DNA of 64,000 nucleotides from Rhipicephalus microplus (Eukaryota; Arthropoda; Arachnida; Ixodida; Ixodidae): the NCBI RefSeq assembly GCF_043290135.1, contig NC_134705.1, positions 100,380,239 to 100,444,238 on the forward strand, in the 5' to 3' direction. Every line of letters starts with the position of its first letter. Positions within the stretch are counted from its first letter, which is position 1. This document shows, one piece after another, positions 12,414-23,099 of this stretch. The translations under genes and the position numbers were made by a program. The notes beneath the pieces were generated by a model that searched no databases, was not told the origin of the DNA, and was given only the letters and a program-made list of their open reading frames with translations.

Positions 12414-12515
12414 CGCACTTGCAGTAGGGGCACTTCCCTCTCCTTTGGAGAACGTAGCAGCCGTGCTCCGTGGGGCAGCGTAACCGAGGACATTCTAGGA
12501 GCTCGTCTACAATTA
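12414..12515 (-). CDS. Cys-rich module exon B (antistasin/VWC-like)
   Basis: A putative 102-nt coding exon with a strong acceptor (long T-rich tract ending GCCGGCAG) and a GTGAGC donor, both in phase 1. The encoded module is ECPRLRCPTEHGCYVLQRRG followed by KCPYCKCG, with the cysteine spacing C-x4-C-x5-C-x8-C-x2-C-x-C shared with exon C. It lies about 1.0 kb upstream of exon C and 0.8 kb downstream of exon A on the minus strand. The frame stays open when A-B and B-C are joined at the proposed sites. This is most simply one repeat unit of a secreted multi-domain protein. The module is about 34 residues, shorter than a typical VWC domain and near the size of one antistasin domain. Confidence 0.7.
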
Positions 12516-13325
12516 CTGCCGGCAAAAAAAAGAGCAACTGTTACCAATCAATGACGACGTGTCATTTCACACGTGTGCGCAAAGCTCCATCAAATGCACG
12601 GTTTGTAGGTACTGAACAATAAATGATCAGTGCAAAATGTAAGCGTTTCCATGGTCAAGATGTCGTACCAGAAACAAAGCAAAAAAAAAAAGAATGCTTT
12701 GAACACTTTAGGCGCGGCTTCTATAGGCCACTATTTCAACGCTTCTGATTATGTGCTGCGGTTATTCGTATCGTGCTCTAGCAATACCATAAACTGTCAT
12801 AAACTATTATTAAAACGACATATAATTCAACAAATTATGTAAAAAACATTATGTGACGACAGTGAACAAACTAATGAGCACTGTGTAAAGTTGCCGGCGT
12901 TTTTAAACAGTGGAATGCATCTATGCTAGCGCTGCGGTGTGACGTTGCCTTTTAACCATAGGCTATGCTTTTGCATTATAGCACATCGATTTTTTGTTTG
13001 CATCGATCACAACTCGAATACGGTAAACCGCCGCTACAATTCAAGCAAATTTGATGTTTTGCGTTTATCCAAAAACACTTCTTGACACAAGTAAAGTTCA
13101 AGTAGCGTGAAGTTCTTCTGATAAATACGCGATAAAAATTATGTGGAATACAAACAAAAACGGAATAAAGGAATGCTGGGATACGGACACATCACAACAT
13201 CGGATATAAGCAATAAACGAAACTGTAAAGTATCGTCGGCTCATTCCTATCGACCGTTCATTTTGATACCTTTCTGTAGACATGTTCCGACATTCGCATC
13301 TTTCATATTAAGTCTTAGTACTTAC

Positions 13326-13472
13326 ATGGTTTCCTATTTTGCTGATCGCTGTCAGCCGTAGCGCTATTCACATGGCTGCAGTCGCAGTGAAGACAACCCG
13401 TGTAGCGTTCACGCACAACGCGACATCCGAGCTCCGACGGGCACTCGAAGTCCGGACACATTATCTTGGGCT
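13326..13472 (-). CDS. Cys-rich module exon A (antistasin/VWC-like)
   Basis: A putative 147-nt exon on the minus strand. Its acceptor ends in CTTTCTCGCAG and its donor is a perfect GTAAGT at 13320-13325; both junctions are phase 1. It encodes MCPDFECPSELGCRVVRERY followed by TGCLHCDC, then a polar linker (HVNSATADSDQQNRKP). Cysteine spacing matches exons B and C, with one extra residue in the fourth gap. The linker makes this exon 45 nt longer than B and C. Symmetric 1-1 phase is typical of shuffled extracellular modules. No signal-peptide exon is recognised upstream within the window, so the gene start is probably above 13.5 kb. Being on one strand, in order and in phase makes chance unlikely, but transcript evidence is lacking. 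Confidence 0.7.
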
Positions 13473-14318
13473 CTGCGAGAAAGCAGCGCGCAATTAGTAA
13501 CACGCTCAAACAAGCCTTTGTTAGAATTGTCTAAGCAAGTGTCAACATAAGGAGACATACAAGGACAAGACATATGAGGCATTTCAACGAAATCAATTCA
13601 TGTATTTATGTTTTTTTCTTGTCAAGGAGCTGTTTAAAAAACTTTTTTTGCGTACCAGAAATAAGCGATGTCGTAAATTTGACCGAGATTTACATACTCG
13701 CATAGTTTCACAACTTGCATATTGAATGAACATGAATGAACTCATAGGCACAAAAAAATCGGGTAGATATCATGCACTGGGGGGACTCGATTTCATGTTC
13801 ACTAATCAGTGAATAGCTGCGCATGTCACCGTACATGCCAAATTTCACGGCTTGGTTTGACGTCCTTGTGTATTTTTAGTAGTTCTAGGCAAATCGTAGT
13901 CTCACCTGTCATGTTCATTACATTGAAAAAAAAGAGTATAATTACCGGCTTCGTGTAATGCTGCTATCTATAGGTTATAGCAGCAAGGTCAGTTTCATTG
14001 AAATCTATTATAAGCATCAATTGTTGGCCTATTGAGGCGCAAATGACAAACGGCAGACTATGGTTCGTCAAGTCAGAAGAGTACATATGTTTGCATTTCT
14101 TCAAACCATTTCAATCCCCAGCTATGTCAAATAGTACGTTTTTCTCTGTTTGATTTACACAAAGGGCTTCTGAAGTTTTCAATGTCTTTTTTTTTAGGCA
14201 GGTCTTATTTGGTGTAGGCCAAATCGTCTGTGCCGCATACCGTCTGTCCCGATGTGGGAGCAAAAGGCCCACTACAGTTTTTGAATACATCCATCTATTC
14301 AAACCTGGCTACCGTGAG
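13473..14318. other. Probable intron or intergenic stretch
   Basis: Upstream (minus-strand sense) of the cysteine-rich exons. No additional module with the same cysteine pattern and no obvious signal-peptide exon was found. Confidence 0.35.
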
Positions 14319-14492
<174 letters not shown>

Positions 14493-15002
14493 GCTTTGTG
14501 ATGGGTGGACGGATGGATACAGTCAAAGTGCCTTTGGTTCCTAAATCAGCAGTATCGACGTACCTTGGGAATCGGCGTTATGCGAAGCATGCGGAGGGAA
14601 GGTGACCATGTTTTTTTTTTCTTCATTATTGAGCGACGCTTAACGAAATGACGCTGAATATAAGTACAAACGTTGCAGGCACGGACAAGTAATGAACAGT
14701 TACAGATGTTTATATAACTAGTCGTTACCACTTGCGCAACGATGCCAACAGAAACATGAGCATTTGCATCACCAGAATCGATAAGCTAATATGAAGTGCT
14801 GCTACTCGCGAGAATGGTAGCCCTGGACTCTGCTGCTAAATCAAATTCAGTGCATGGCACCTTACTACAATATATGTTAACCTTATGTGACGGCTGTATT
14901 ACAGGAGTACATGTAACGTTTATAAAAATGTATAGTCAGCACTGCAACCACGACTGACGTTTCACGAACATTTGAGTCAACTTGAAGAGTAGTTCTGAGC
15001 AC

Positions 15003-15130
15003 TAGCGTGGCTCTGTGGTAGGATGCTTGGAATTGTCACGCAGAATACCGGGAAGCGATTGTTGCTAGGGCCCTAACATCTATTCTTTGCATTCGTCGGC
15101 TCATGCAGCCGATGTTCTTGTTGTTGTTTT
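15003..15130 (+). repeat. tRNA-headed SINE-like fragment
   Basis: GCGTGGCTCTGTGGTAGGAT looks like a tRNA A-box arm, and about 30 bp on comes a decayed B-box region (GGGAAGCGATTGTTGC). A T-rich tail follows (TGTTGTTTTTTTTTACC). It resembles the same head seen in reverse at 50532-50608. Family identity is inferred. Confidence 0.45.
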
Positions 15131-15250
15131 TTTTTACCCTTGTGCGTTAAAATTACCTATGTGCGTTCTCGTCGTTCCTAAGTAGAAACTAAGTTTCAAT
15201 CACCTGAGGCATATAACCGCATACTAGTGGCACATAACCACCCGCGGGCA

Positions 15251-15633
15251 CTCGTTAGTGCTTTTGTAGTTGATGAATTCCTAAACATTTACTCAGCGGG
15301 GCAAGTAGCACAGGCTCGCGATTTCCTCTTCCAACCCTGGGCTGGAAGAGCATCACTGCGCCGCTTCTTTTTACGTTTGTTGATAGATGGCAGCACACTA
15401 CAAGTGATTCACCTGGTGACTGTTGGGAGAGCGAAAAGTACTCGGCGCCCGGATAAACGTGGTTAATTACGTCGTGTTGGTGTTGTGCGTGATTAGCAAC
15501 GTGTTGGTGTTGCAAAAGTCGTTCGGCAGAAAGAATTCCACAGCTTACTTTCTGCAGTGATCTTCGAAAAAACCATCTTGACGTCGAGGCTTCTTCCCTC
15601 GACGTAGAAGGTTGTCGATGGGGCGAGAGTAAC
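15251..15633. repeat. Interspersed repeat, copy 1
   Basis: This stretch aligns along its length to 16460-16799. Shared blocks include TTAGTGCTTTTGTAGTTGA, TTGATAGATGGCAGCACACT, GATAAACGTGGTTA, TTACGTCGTGTTGG, AGTCGTTCGGC and ACCATCTTGACGT. Copy 1 carries an extra segment of about 50 bp that contains a 25-bp near-palindrome (15326-15350, arms CTCTTCCA/TGGAAGAG). Both strands have open frames, but no known domain is recognised. It may be part of an unnamed interspersed repeat family. Confidence 0.7.
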
Positions 15634-16459
15634 ATTCTCATGTGTAGAAGCACCATTATCGCAATTTCATTGCGTGCGAAAAATATAAAAAGAATTTGCG
15701 CTGTCATAATTCAGCGTATTCACGCCAACATGCCTTCTTTGTTCTATTCAATTTGATAACCTCCTTTCTAGCGTGTGGCCCCAAACCGCTTATAATGACA
15801 CCCCATTTCTTCACGCGCTTCTTAGTCTTATTCGGTATATACGAAGTTTTTTGTTATAAAGAAGTTTTTAAAATGTTTACTATGGTAATAAAGATCGTGT
15901 CATTTTTTCCCCACAAACTCTATGTCGAGGCAAAATACCTTGATGCAACTAAAACAACATTGAAGTAACTAAATAACAAGAGCTTGGAAATGACACCTTT
16001 AGTTACTCACTCGAACAGTCATTTATGTTAGGAAGTTGTAGCATGTGTCAGTTTGTAGAATATACATTTCCTAAAAATCACAAAAGTTACGCGTATTTGT
16101 GAAAATGTATTATCAAATTTTCCGGGCGATATCAAAACTAATGGCGTCCGGCACGCAAGCCTCGTGGTCCCTTTGTTACGTCTGAACGAAAGTAAACGTG
16201 GCCAAGAAACGAAATTTGAATCATGGTTTGTCGAAGAAGAGTATTGTCTACGATATAGGCTAGGAGTATGAAATACACAAGTAAAAGCTTATTCATTACA
16301 TGTGATGAGCGATGCTTATCCGTTTATTTCACGAACTACGAGCACGCGCCGAAAACTATTCCATATGTGTACCAGAAAAAAAGTGAGACAGTGGATAAGT
16401 ATTATTAGCATAATACTTATAGGCGATGGGTATTATGCTTGTTTTACGTGCGCATAGCA

Positions 16460-16799
16460 TTCGTTAGTGCTTTTGTAGTTGACGAATTCTTTAATATTTA
16501 CTGTACGTGGAAAGTAGCGCAGGCTTGGGCGCAGGCTTGGACGTTTCTTGATAGATGGCAGCACACTGCGAGTAATTCGCTTGTTGGCTGTTGTGAGAGC
16601 GAAATGTTCTCGACGCCCAGATAAACGTGGTTAGTTACGTCGTGTTGGAGTTGTGCGTGTTTAGTGACGTGTTAGTGTTGCAATAGTCGTTCGGCGGAAA
16701 TAATTTCTCAGATTACTTTAAACAGTGATGTTCGAAGAAACCATCTTGACGTTGAGGGTTCTTCACTTAACGTGGAAGGTTGTCAACAGAGCGAGAATG
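16460..16799. repeat. Interspersed repeat, copy 2
   Basis: Direct-orientation relative of 15251-15633, about 1.2 kb downstream, with scattered substitutions and small indels. It contains a local duplication (GCGCAGGCTTGG, repeated in part). See copy 1. Confidence 0.7.
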
Positions 16800-17196
16800 G
16801 CAGCAACGATGAACGATAAGCTACTAACTAGCGAATTGCGAGTTGCACTTCACGTCCTCTGGAGTTTTATTTTTCGCGCTCCTAAGTCACTTTGACTGTA
16901 TTTATGGCGTAATGTCTTTCAGCGAGGTCGAAATCAAATCGTAGTTTTTCTTGTGCATTCCATGACACCGAATTACAGTGAATATTACGGAGTGCCGCAT
17001 GTGGCCAACAAGCTCGAGTTCGACCAACGAAGCAAAATGGTTAGAACAATGAAACGCGGAGTTACGAATACAGTCTACGCTTCTCTGCTAACTTCTACTG
17101 TACTTCACTGGTACCATCTGAACGATGCTGTTGTTCTACAAATTTTTCTTCTTTAGACGTTGAAAAAAGCATGCCCATGCATTCGTTTGGATATTC

Positions 17197-17640
17197 TTGT
17201 TGCGATCGCGCGGAGGAAACCTGCAACATTGGAGTGCAGTGAATTGCGCACGGTTAGCGTCTGAGTCTGGCTCGCTGGATTCCGTGCCGACCAGTTGTGC
17301 GCTCGCGATCTCCGACGTCAGCGTAGCTCTGGCCGACTGGGCTCGCCCTACGTCATCTCCTGACGCCGACATCCGACGACAGTGTAGCTCTGACCGACTG
17401 GACTTGCCCCGGGCCATCTCCCGACGCCGACAAGAGCTCTCGCAAGTCGTGCCCCGTCCTCGAACTCCTGTGACCGTGTTGCTATCTTTGCTATCTCTCC
17501 TATCTCCTTGATATGTCGTCGCTCTCACGCTTTCACACTTACTTCATCTCTCTTTCTCTCTACACCTTTATTTATATCGTTTCAATCCCTCCTCACCCCC
17601 ATCCCTTGTGAGCTACTGTTGAGGTGTCGCTCCCTAAAGC
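17197..17640 (+). repeat. Unidentified LINE-like 3' segment with tandem unit
   Basis: A 104-codon frame (17197-17511) and the pyrimidine-rich sequence after it (CATCTCTCTTTCTCTCTACA, then CCTCCTCACCCCCATCCCTT) look like the 3' end of a tick LINE, a judgement made from memory of composition only. The frame includes two imperfect copies of a 61-bp unit (17311-17371 and 17372-17432). No conserved domain is recognised. Confidence 0.35.
17311..17432. repeat. 61-bp imperfect tandem repeat (two copies)
   Basis: Each unit runs from TCCGACG, through GTAGCTCTG-CCGACTGG, to TCTCC/TCTCCC-GACGCCGACA. The copies differ by roughly ten substitutions and a small length change. Confidence 0.75.
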
Positions 17641-17664
17641 GAAGTTACGGGGCTCACTTTTCTT

Positions 17665-17755
17665 TTCTTTTTCCGATGGAGGCGGAAATGTTGTAGGCCC
17701 GTGTACTCAGATTTGCGTGCACGTTAAAGAACCCCAGGTGGTCAAAATTTCAATA
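17665..17755 (+). repeat. Ruka-like SINE body fragment
   Basis: CCGATGGAGGCGGAAATGTT, GTAGGCCCGTGTACTCAGAT and TGCACGTTAAAGAACCCCAG match the SINE body at 52517-52766. The tRNA-like head and the 3' tail are missing. Confidence 0.75.
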
Positions 17756-17919
17756 CGCACAGAAGATGGCGACTTTTTTGTTCTCTGCGACAGGCCCGAC
17801 AGCGGGCGGCAGTGAGTCGTGAAAGCCACGCTCTTTCGCGCATTGTTACAGTCACAAAACGACGCAGTAAATGTGTACGTCTTGCGTATGTATACTTCTT
17901 CAACATTCAGTGGAAGGCA

Positions 17920-17923
17920 ATAT
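17920..17923. repeat. ATAT target-site duplication (left)
   Basis: ATAT directly before the left LTR; the matching ATAT is at 24482-24485. Confidence 0.7.
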
Positions 17924-18077
17924 TGTCGCAAGGACACAGGTACGCAGGTACAAAATAGGGCGTTTACTTTCGTAACCCAAGGGCCAAAAACGCGAACACC
18001 AGAGCACGCGTACAAAGAACTACTTCGTTGTCCTCCTCAGAGGCTGGCTACTATAGTTGCCAGCCTACCTTGCGTCA
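17924..18077 (-). repeat. 3' LTR of decayed gypsy element
   Basis: A 154-bp LTR that in minus sense starts TGACGCAAGG and ends TTGCGACA. It is highly similar to 24327-24481. A G-rich polypurine tract precedes it on the minus strand. Confidence 0.88.
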
Positions 18078-18090
18078 ATTCCCCCCTTTC
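18078..18090 (-). promoter_or_regulatory. Polypurine tract of decayed gypsy element
   Basis: In minus sense the sequence GAAAGGGGGGAAT lies directly 5' of the 3' LTR, the expected position of the plus-strand DNA priming site. Confidence 0.75.
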
Positions 18091-19330
18091 AAGAGCGACC
18101 GTCCCGGTCGATTGACTGAGATGATATAGAGGTGGCGTTAGTATGAGGCACCAAAATTGGTTCACGCATGTGCGTGCACCGAGAATAAGTTTATTTTGAG
18201 CGATTTTTTGTTTGTTTTTGTAACGAGTTACTGGACATAGAGTATACAGTAACACTCTTGAGGGGAGAAAAGTTAGTATGAGGTACCATTTACGAGCATG
18301 TTGGGTGTAGCGCAATCAATGCGGCTGATGTAGAGCGCGTAGCCCGTTTCCGACCCGTCAACTAACGAAGTTGATCGGTTCCGCGAAGGCGAACGTGGAA
18401 GACCCGAGCGCGGGAAAGAAAGGAGACTTCTTCGTTCTCACGGTTCACAAGCGGAGCAGTCAAGGTCGCCCCCATACGGGATTAGAATGGGAAAGCTTAC
18501 TCGGAAGAGCGTCTGGGATGAGCGTCTGGCGAGCGAAAGTCAAGCGCCACCGTCTGAATTTAAGCCATTGTTGGCAGGCACGCGTGTCATTGAGAATGAC
18601 ACGGGGAAGCGACCACTCGGCTGACTGAGACATAGTGGCGGCAGGGAAACGACCATAATCTCCCCCGCTGTTGTTAGGATGTTGGGACGCCTCGCGGTCG
18701 CATGCACACCTGGTAAGCGCACGGAGCCCAATGGTGTATCCACCGCTCTTAAGGAGGCTTCTAAGAAGCAACAAATAATGGGAGAACTGACGGGGCTCGT
18801 GCGTGAGAACGGCCGCCGACGGAAGTCGGCCGATGGAGGCAGCACTAGTAATGTTGGGCAGCACGACCTGGCATGCGAGAGATTGTCACATGCGGAGAAC
18901 TTATGCCTTTGCGTGTTTTCTTTGGTGACGAGGTTTTTACAAATGTAGTGCCTTTTATGAAAGTGCTTTTGTGATTGGTTGTGATAATGCGAGTCCCAAC
19001 ATTTGATTGGTTTTTGTGAAGACTCTTTGTTCGACCAATGGTTGAAAAGAGGATGTTTGAATTTAAAATGAGAGTGGATGTTCGGGCTTGGACTCGGGCA
19101 GTAACCTGAGGCTGCAATAAAGCGTCTCTTCACCCGACTACAGCTCTTCCTTCGCACTGCCACCATGCACTCGAGTCATCAATGGGACCCATTCCGAACC
19201 TCAAACATCTTCCCTCCTTAGCTAGTGTTGAAGCTAGTCGAGGAGGAGGAAAATTAACTGGTAGCCATGAAAAAAAAATATCACGTCAACGAAAAAAAAG
19301 CCCACGCTGGTGTGAATAAGGAAAAAGTTT
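18091..19330. other. Extra DNA inside gypsy element, LTR-like
   Basis: About 1.24 kb separates the pol stop from the 3' polypurine tract, against about 100 bp in the intact element. The plus strand has features of an LTR promoter/terminator region: ATTGG/CCAAT boxes (18976-19040), TTTAAAAT (near 19063), AATAAA (near 19118), and an end ...CTCAAACA near 19208. This suggests a nested solo LTR or another insertion. No convincing start or target duplication was found, and the minus frame at 18540-19166 has no known domain. Confidence 0.45.
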
Positions 19331-19337
19331 GAAGTGT

Positions 19338-22300
19338 TCATAACTCGCACGCGTGGTATGGTTTCATCCGTACCACATGGATTACTTCTGGACGTGGACG
19401 TCTTCGGTTTAAACTGGTGTCGGAGCTTTGGGGAACCACCTCGTAATACACGTCACTGAGGCAGCGCACAACTTCGTAAGGGCCAAAGTAGCATCGCAAT
19501 AGCTTCTCCGAAAGCCCACATTGTCGAACTGGTGCCCACACCCATACATAGTCACCTGGTTGAGAGTGGACGTTCCTTCGGCCTTGGTTGTAACGGCGAG
19601 CATCGATATCAGGCTGCGCGCGAATGCGGTTCCGTGCAAGCTGGCGGGCTCCCTCGGCTTTCTCGACAAATTCGTCAACGCTGTCATTTCCGCTGGTGTC
19701 CTGGTCTACGGGGAGCATAGCGTTTAACGGTGTTGTGACGCGACGGCCATAAACAAGCTCGAATGGTGTTAGATCTGTTGTCTCTTGCACAGCGGTGTTA
19801 TAAGCAAACATGACGTACGGCAAAATTTCATCCCACGTTTTGTGCTCTACATCAACATACATCGATAGCATGTCGGCCAGTGTTTTGTTTAACCTCTTCG
19901 TCAAGCCGTTGGTTTGGGGATGATAAGCTGTTGTTTTCCGGTGGTTTGTGTGCGTCAGCTTGGTTACTTCTTGCAATAACTCTGCCGTAAATGCTGCTCC
20001 GCGATCGGTTATGCGAACAGCAGGTGCACCATGACGCAAAACAATGTCGTGGACAAAGAATCTGGCGACTTCAACTGCAGTTCCCTTAGGCACAGCTTTG
20101 TTTTCTGCATAGCGAGTCAGATAGTCGGTTGCGACAGGTATCCACTTATTTTCTGAAGATGCCGTAGGAAAGGGACCAAGAAGATCCATTCCCGCTTGCT
20201 GAAATGGTGCTCGAGGTGGATGTAAACGTTGGAGGAAACCGGTGGGCTTTGCGGATGGAACTTTACGCCTCTGAAAGTCACGGCAGGTGTGGACATAGCG
20301 CTGAACGGACGACTACAGCTGTGGCCAGTAGTACTTCTGTCGGATGCGCGCTAATGTTCTAGCAATGCCTAAGTGACCGGCCGAAGGATCGTCGTGGCAT
20401 GCCTGCAAACCTTCCTCACGCAGTGCCGTTGGAACGGCGAGGAGGAAAGTTTCCTGGCTGCTCTCAAGATTTCTCTTGTAGAGAAGAACATTGTTCCGCA
20501 GGCAATACGTTGTTAAACCATGCGAAAGCCGGCGTGGGACGATAACGTCTTCTCCTTGAAGATGCTGGATGACAGGAAGTAGCTCAGTGTCTTCACGTTG
20601 AAGCTCAGCCATCCGCACCACATCGACGATGCCAAGAAACGGTAAATATTGTTCAGTGTCAGATGTCGTCGGGAAAATTAGAGCACGAGAACGAGACAGG
20701 CAGTCAGCATATGTATGCTTATGTCCTGATCGGTAGACCACCGCTATGTCGTACTCTTGAAGGCGGAGGCTCCAGCGGGCGAGTCGGCCTGATGGATCCC
20801 GTAGATTGGCAAGCCAACAGAGCGAATGGCGGTCACTGACCACTCGAAATGGCCGGCCGTATAGGTAGGGTCGAAACATGCTAATGGGCCAAACGACTGC
20901 TAGGCACTCTTTTTCGGTGGTAGAGTAATTAGCCTCTGCTTTTGTGAGACTGTGGCTTGCGTAAGCGATCACACGCTCTGCGCCGTTTTGCCATTGAACT
21001 AGAATGGCTCCGATTCCTACGTTGCTGGCATCTGTGTGGATCTCGGTGTCGGCAGTGTCGTCGAAATGTGCCAGCACTGGAGCGGTCTGCAGTCGATTGC
21101 GCAGCTCTACGAAGGCTTGTTGTTGCTCTTCCGTCCATACGAAAGGTACGTATGGCCGTGTCAGTCTTGTAAGAGGTTCCGCAATTTTCGAAAATCGTTT
21201 GACAAAACGGCGGTAGTACGCACAGAGTCCGAGAAATCGCTGAACAGCCTTTTTGTCTCCAGAACGAGGGAAATCGGCAACGGCAGCCAACTTCTCCGGA
21301 TCTGGTCGAACACCCCCCCGGGCTCACCACGTGGCCGAGAAACTTGAGTTCCTGACAGCCGAAGTAGCACTTTTCAGGCTTGATAGTAAGGTTTGCTCTC
21401 CTTATTGCAGTGAGGACACTTTTTAGCTTTGAAAGATGCTCGTCAAACGTGCTTGAAAACACAACGACATCATCCGAGTATACAAGACACGTCTGCCCCT
21501 TTAGTCCAGCAAGTACAGTGTCCATCATGCGTTGAAACGTGACGGGAGCGGAACAGAGACCGAAAGGCAGCACTTTAAATTCGTAGAGCCCGTCAGGCGT
21601 CACGAACGCGGTTTTCTCACGGTCGCCCTCGACAACTTCAATTTGCCAGTACCCTGACTTGAGATCTAATGATGTAAAGAACTGGGCGTGGCGTAGACGG
21701 TCTAAGGCGTCATCAATCCGTGGCAGGGGGTAAACGTCGCGTTTTGTGACTTTGTTAAGCCGTCGATAGTCGACGCAGAAGCGTAGTGTGTTGTCTTTTT
21801 TTCTTTACTAAGACAACAGGTGACGCCCACGGACTTGTCGAGGGCTGAATGACGTCATCATTCAGCATTTCTTGAACTTGATGCTTAATCACCTCTCTTT
21901 CCTTCGGGGACACACGGTATGGATGTTGGCAAAAAGGCCACGCCGACTCCTCGGTAACAATGGGGTGTTTTGTAACGGTGGTACGCTGAACTTTTGATGC
22001 TGTGGAGAAGCAGTCCGAGAATTCCCTCACAAGGTTTAGCAGACGCTCTTTTCCTGAATCTGGCAAGTCTGGATTAACGTGAATGAGGCTTTCCAGGTCA
22101 GTACAAGATTTTGCATGCGGTGAAGTCATATTCAATGTGCCGATATCGAAAAGTCGGCGATTTCACTGAGGAAAGCGACAGTAGTCCCTCTAGGGACGTG
22201 TTGAAACTCAATGCTGAAGTTGGTCAGCAGAACTCGAGAGCGTTTATTCTCCAACCGAACAAGGCATCAGGCTATGCATATGTTTCGTTTGAGCACAAGG

Positions 22301-22821
22301 GGGATATTTGCCTCTGCAATACCTTCATAGTCGTTGAATCCATCAAAACGTCGCAGGCTACCAAGGTCAACACGCTACTCTTCGGTGGTAACTTGACGTC
22401 ATTGTCAACAATTCTCAAAGCATTGACGTAACTGCCGTTAGGGTTGCGCGCTAAAGCGTGTGCCGTAGAAAACGTCACCTGCGACTCTTGCAAATCAATC
22501 ACGGCTCCATTATCACGCAGAAAGTCCAGTCCGAGAATTAGGTCCCTCGAGCAACTCGGCAGTATTACAAAATCTCCGAGATACGTAAATCCGTGAATAC
22601 TGACTCGCGCTGTGCACCTCCCCCCCCCCCCCCCCCGGAGTGAGAAGATGGCCTCCTGCCGTACGTATCTGCAATCCAGCCCACTGGGTAGAAACCTTCT
22701 TCAGCCTGCAGGCAATACCCATGGTCATAACGGAAGTGTCTGCTCCGGTGTCACTTAGCGCCATTACTTCTTTGTCGTCCACAGTTACCGCAATGGTCGA
22801 TGTCACCACTCTTCGTACCAC
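19338..22821 (-). pseudogene. Ty3/gypsy pol remnant (PR-RT-RH-IN)
   Basis: Broken polyprotein pieces in several frames, in pol order. Protease: ALSDTGADTSVM (22513-22821). RT fingers: PSTSPWASPVVLVKK (21755-22135). RT palm: LPFGLCSAPVTFQRMMD and VYSDDVVVF (20929-21603), where the usual YLDD is YSDD. RNase H: HTDASNVGIGAILVQW, continuing into the integrase zinc region (20313-21290). Integrase core: VATDYLTRY, ITDRGAAFTAELL and HPQTNGLTKRLNKTL, then a GPY-type end (19338-20189). The third integrase acidic residue, Glu in GLTERLN of the intact relative, is Lys here. An in-frame TAG at 20313-20315 separates the last two pieces. Frameshifts lie near homopolymers at about 21308-21315 and at a 17-C run at 22620-22636. 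It cannot make a working polyprotein. Confidence 0.9.
22620..22636. repeat. Poly-C run in pol remnant
   Basis: Seventeen C residues inside the protease region; probably a post-insertion expansion that shifts the frame. Confidence 0.9.
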
Positions 22822-23099
22822 GTTTGACTGCGTCTGTACATCTTTTTTCTGCCGTCGCTGTCATCGTAGTGGATGATCTACCGTAGAGTCAGCGTCAGCG
22901 GCCTCACCTCCGGAGGTCGCTGAACTCAGTTTTCCCGATTTGCAGGACTGGGTGAACGGCGTCTCGGAGTGCCGCGTGAATAGGCTGGGCTCGGTGACCT
23001 GTAGCGAGCAGGCAACGACGAGCGAGGCTCTTTCGACCGATGTTCGATAGTGCGACGATTCGAGATGAAACTCTTTATTTCCTGTGGTCGCTCGCCAGG

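Noticed and set aside
15255..15707. 150-codon minus frame over repeat copy 1
   Set aside because: The frame is not preserved in copy 2 and no domain is recognised, so it is probably fortuitous.
18540..19166. 208-codon minus frame
   Set aside because: It lies in LTR-like DNA inserted near the 3' end of the decayed gypsy element. It has no domain, and the opposite strand carries promoter- and poly(A)-like signals.
20957..21347. Arg/Cys-rich plus frames inside the gypsy pol remnant
   Set aside because: Antisense shadows of the RNase H and RT coding sequence.
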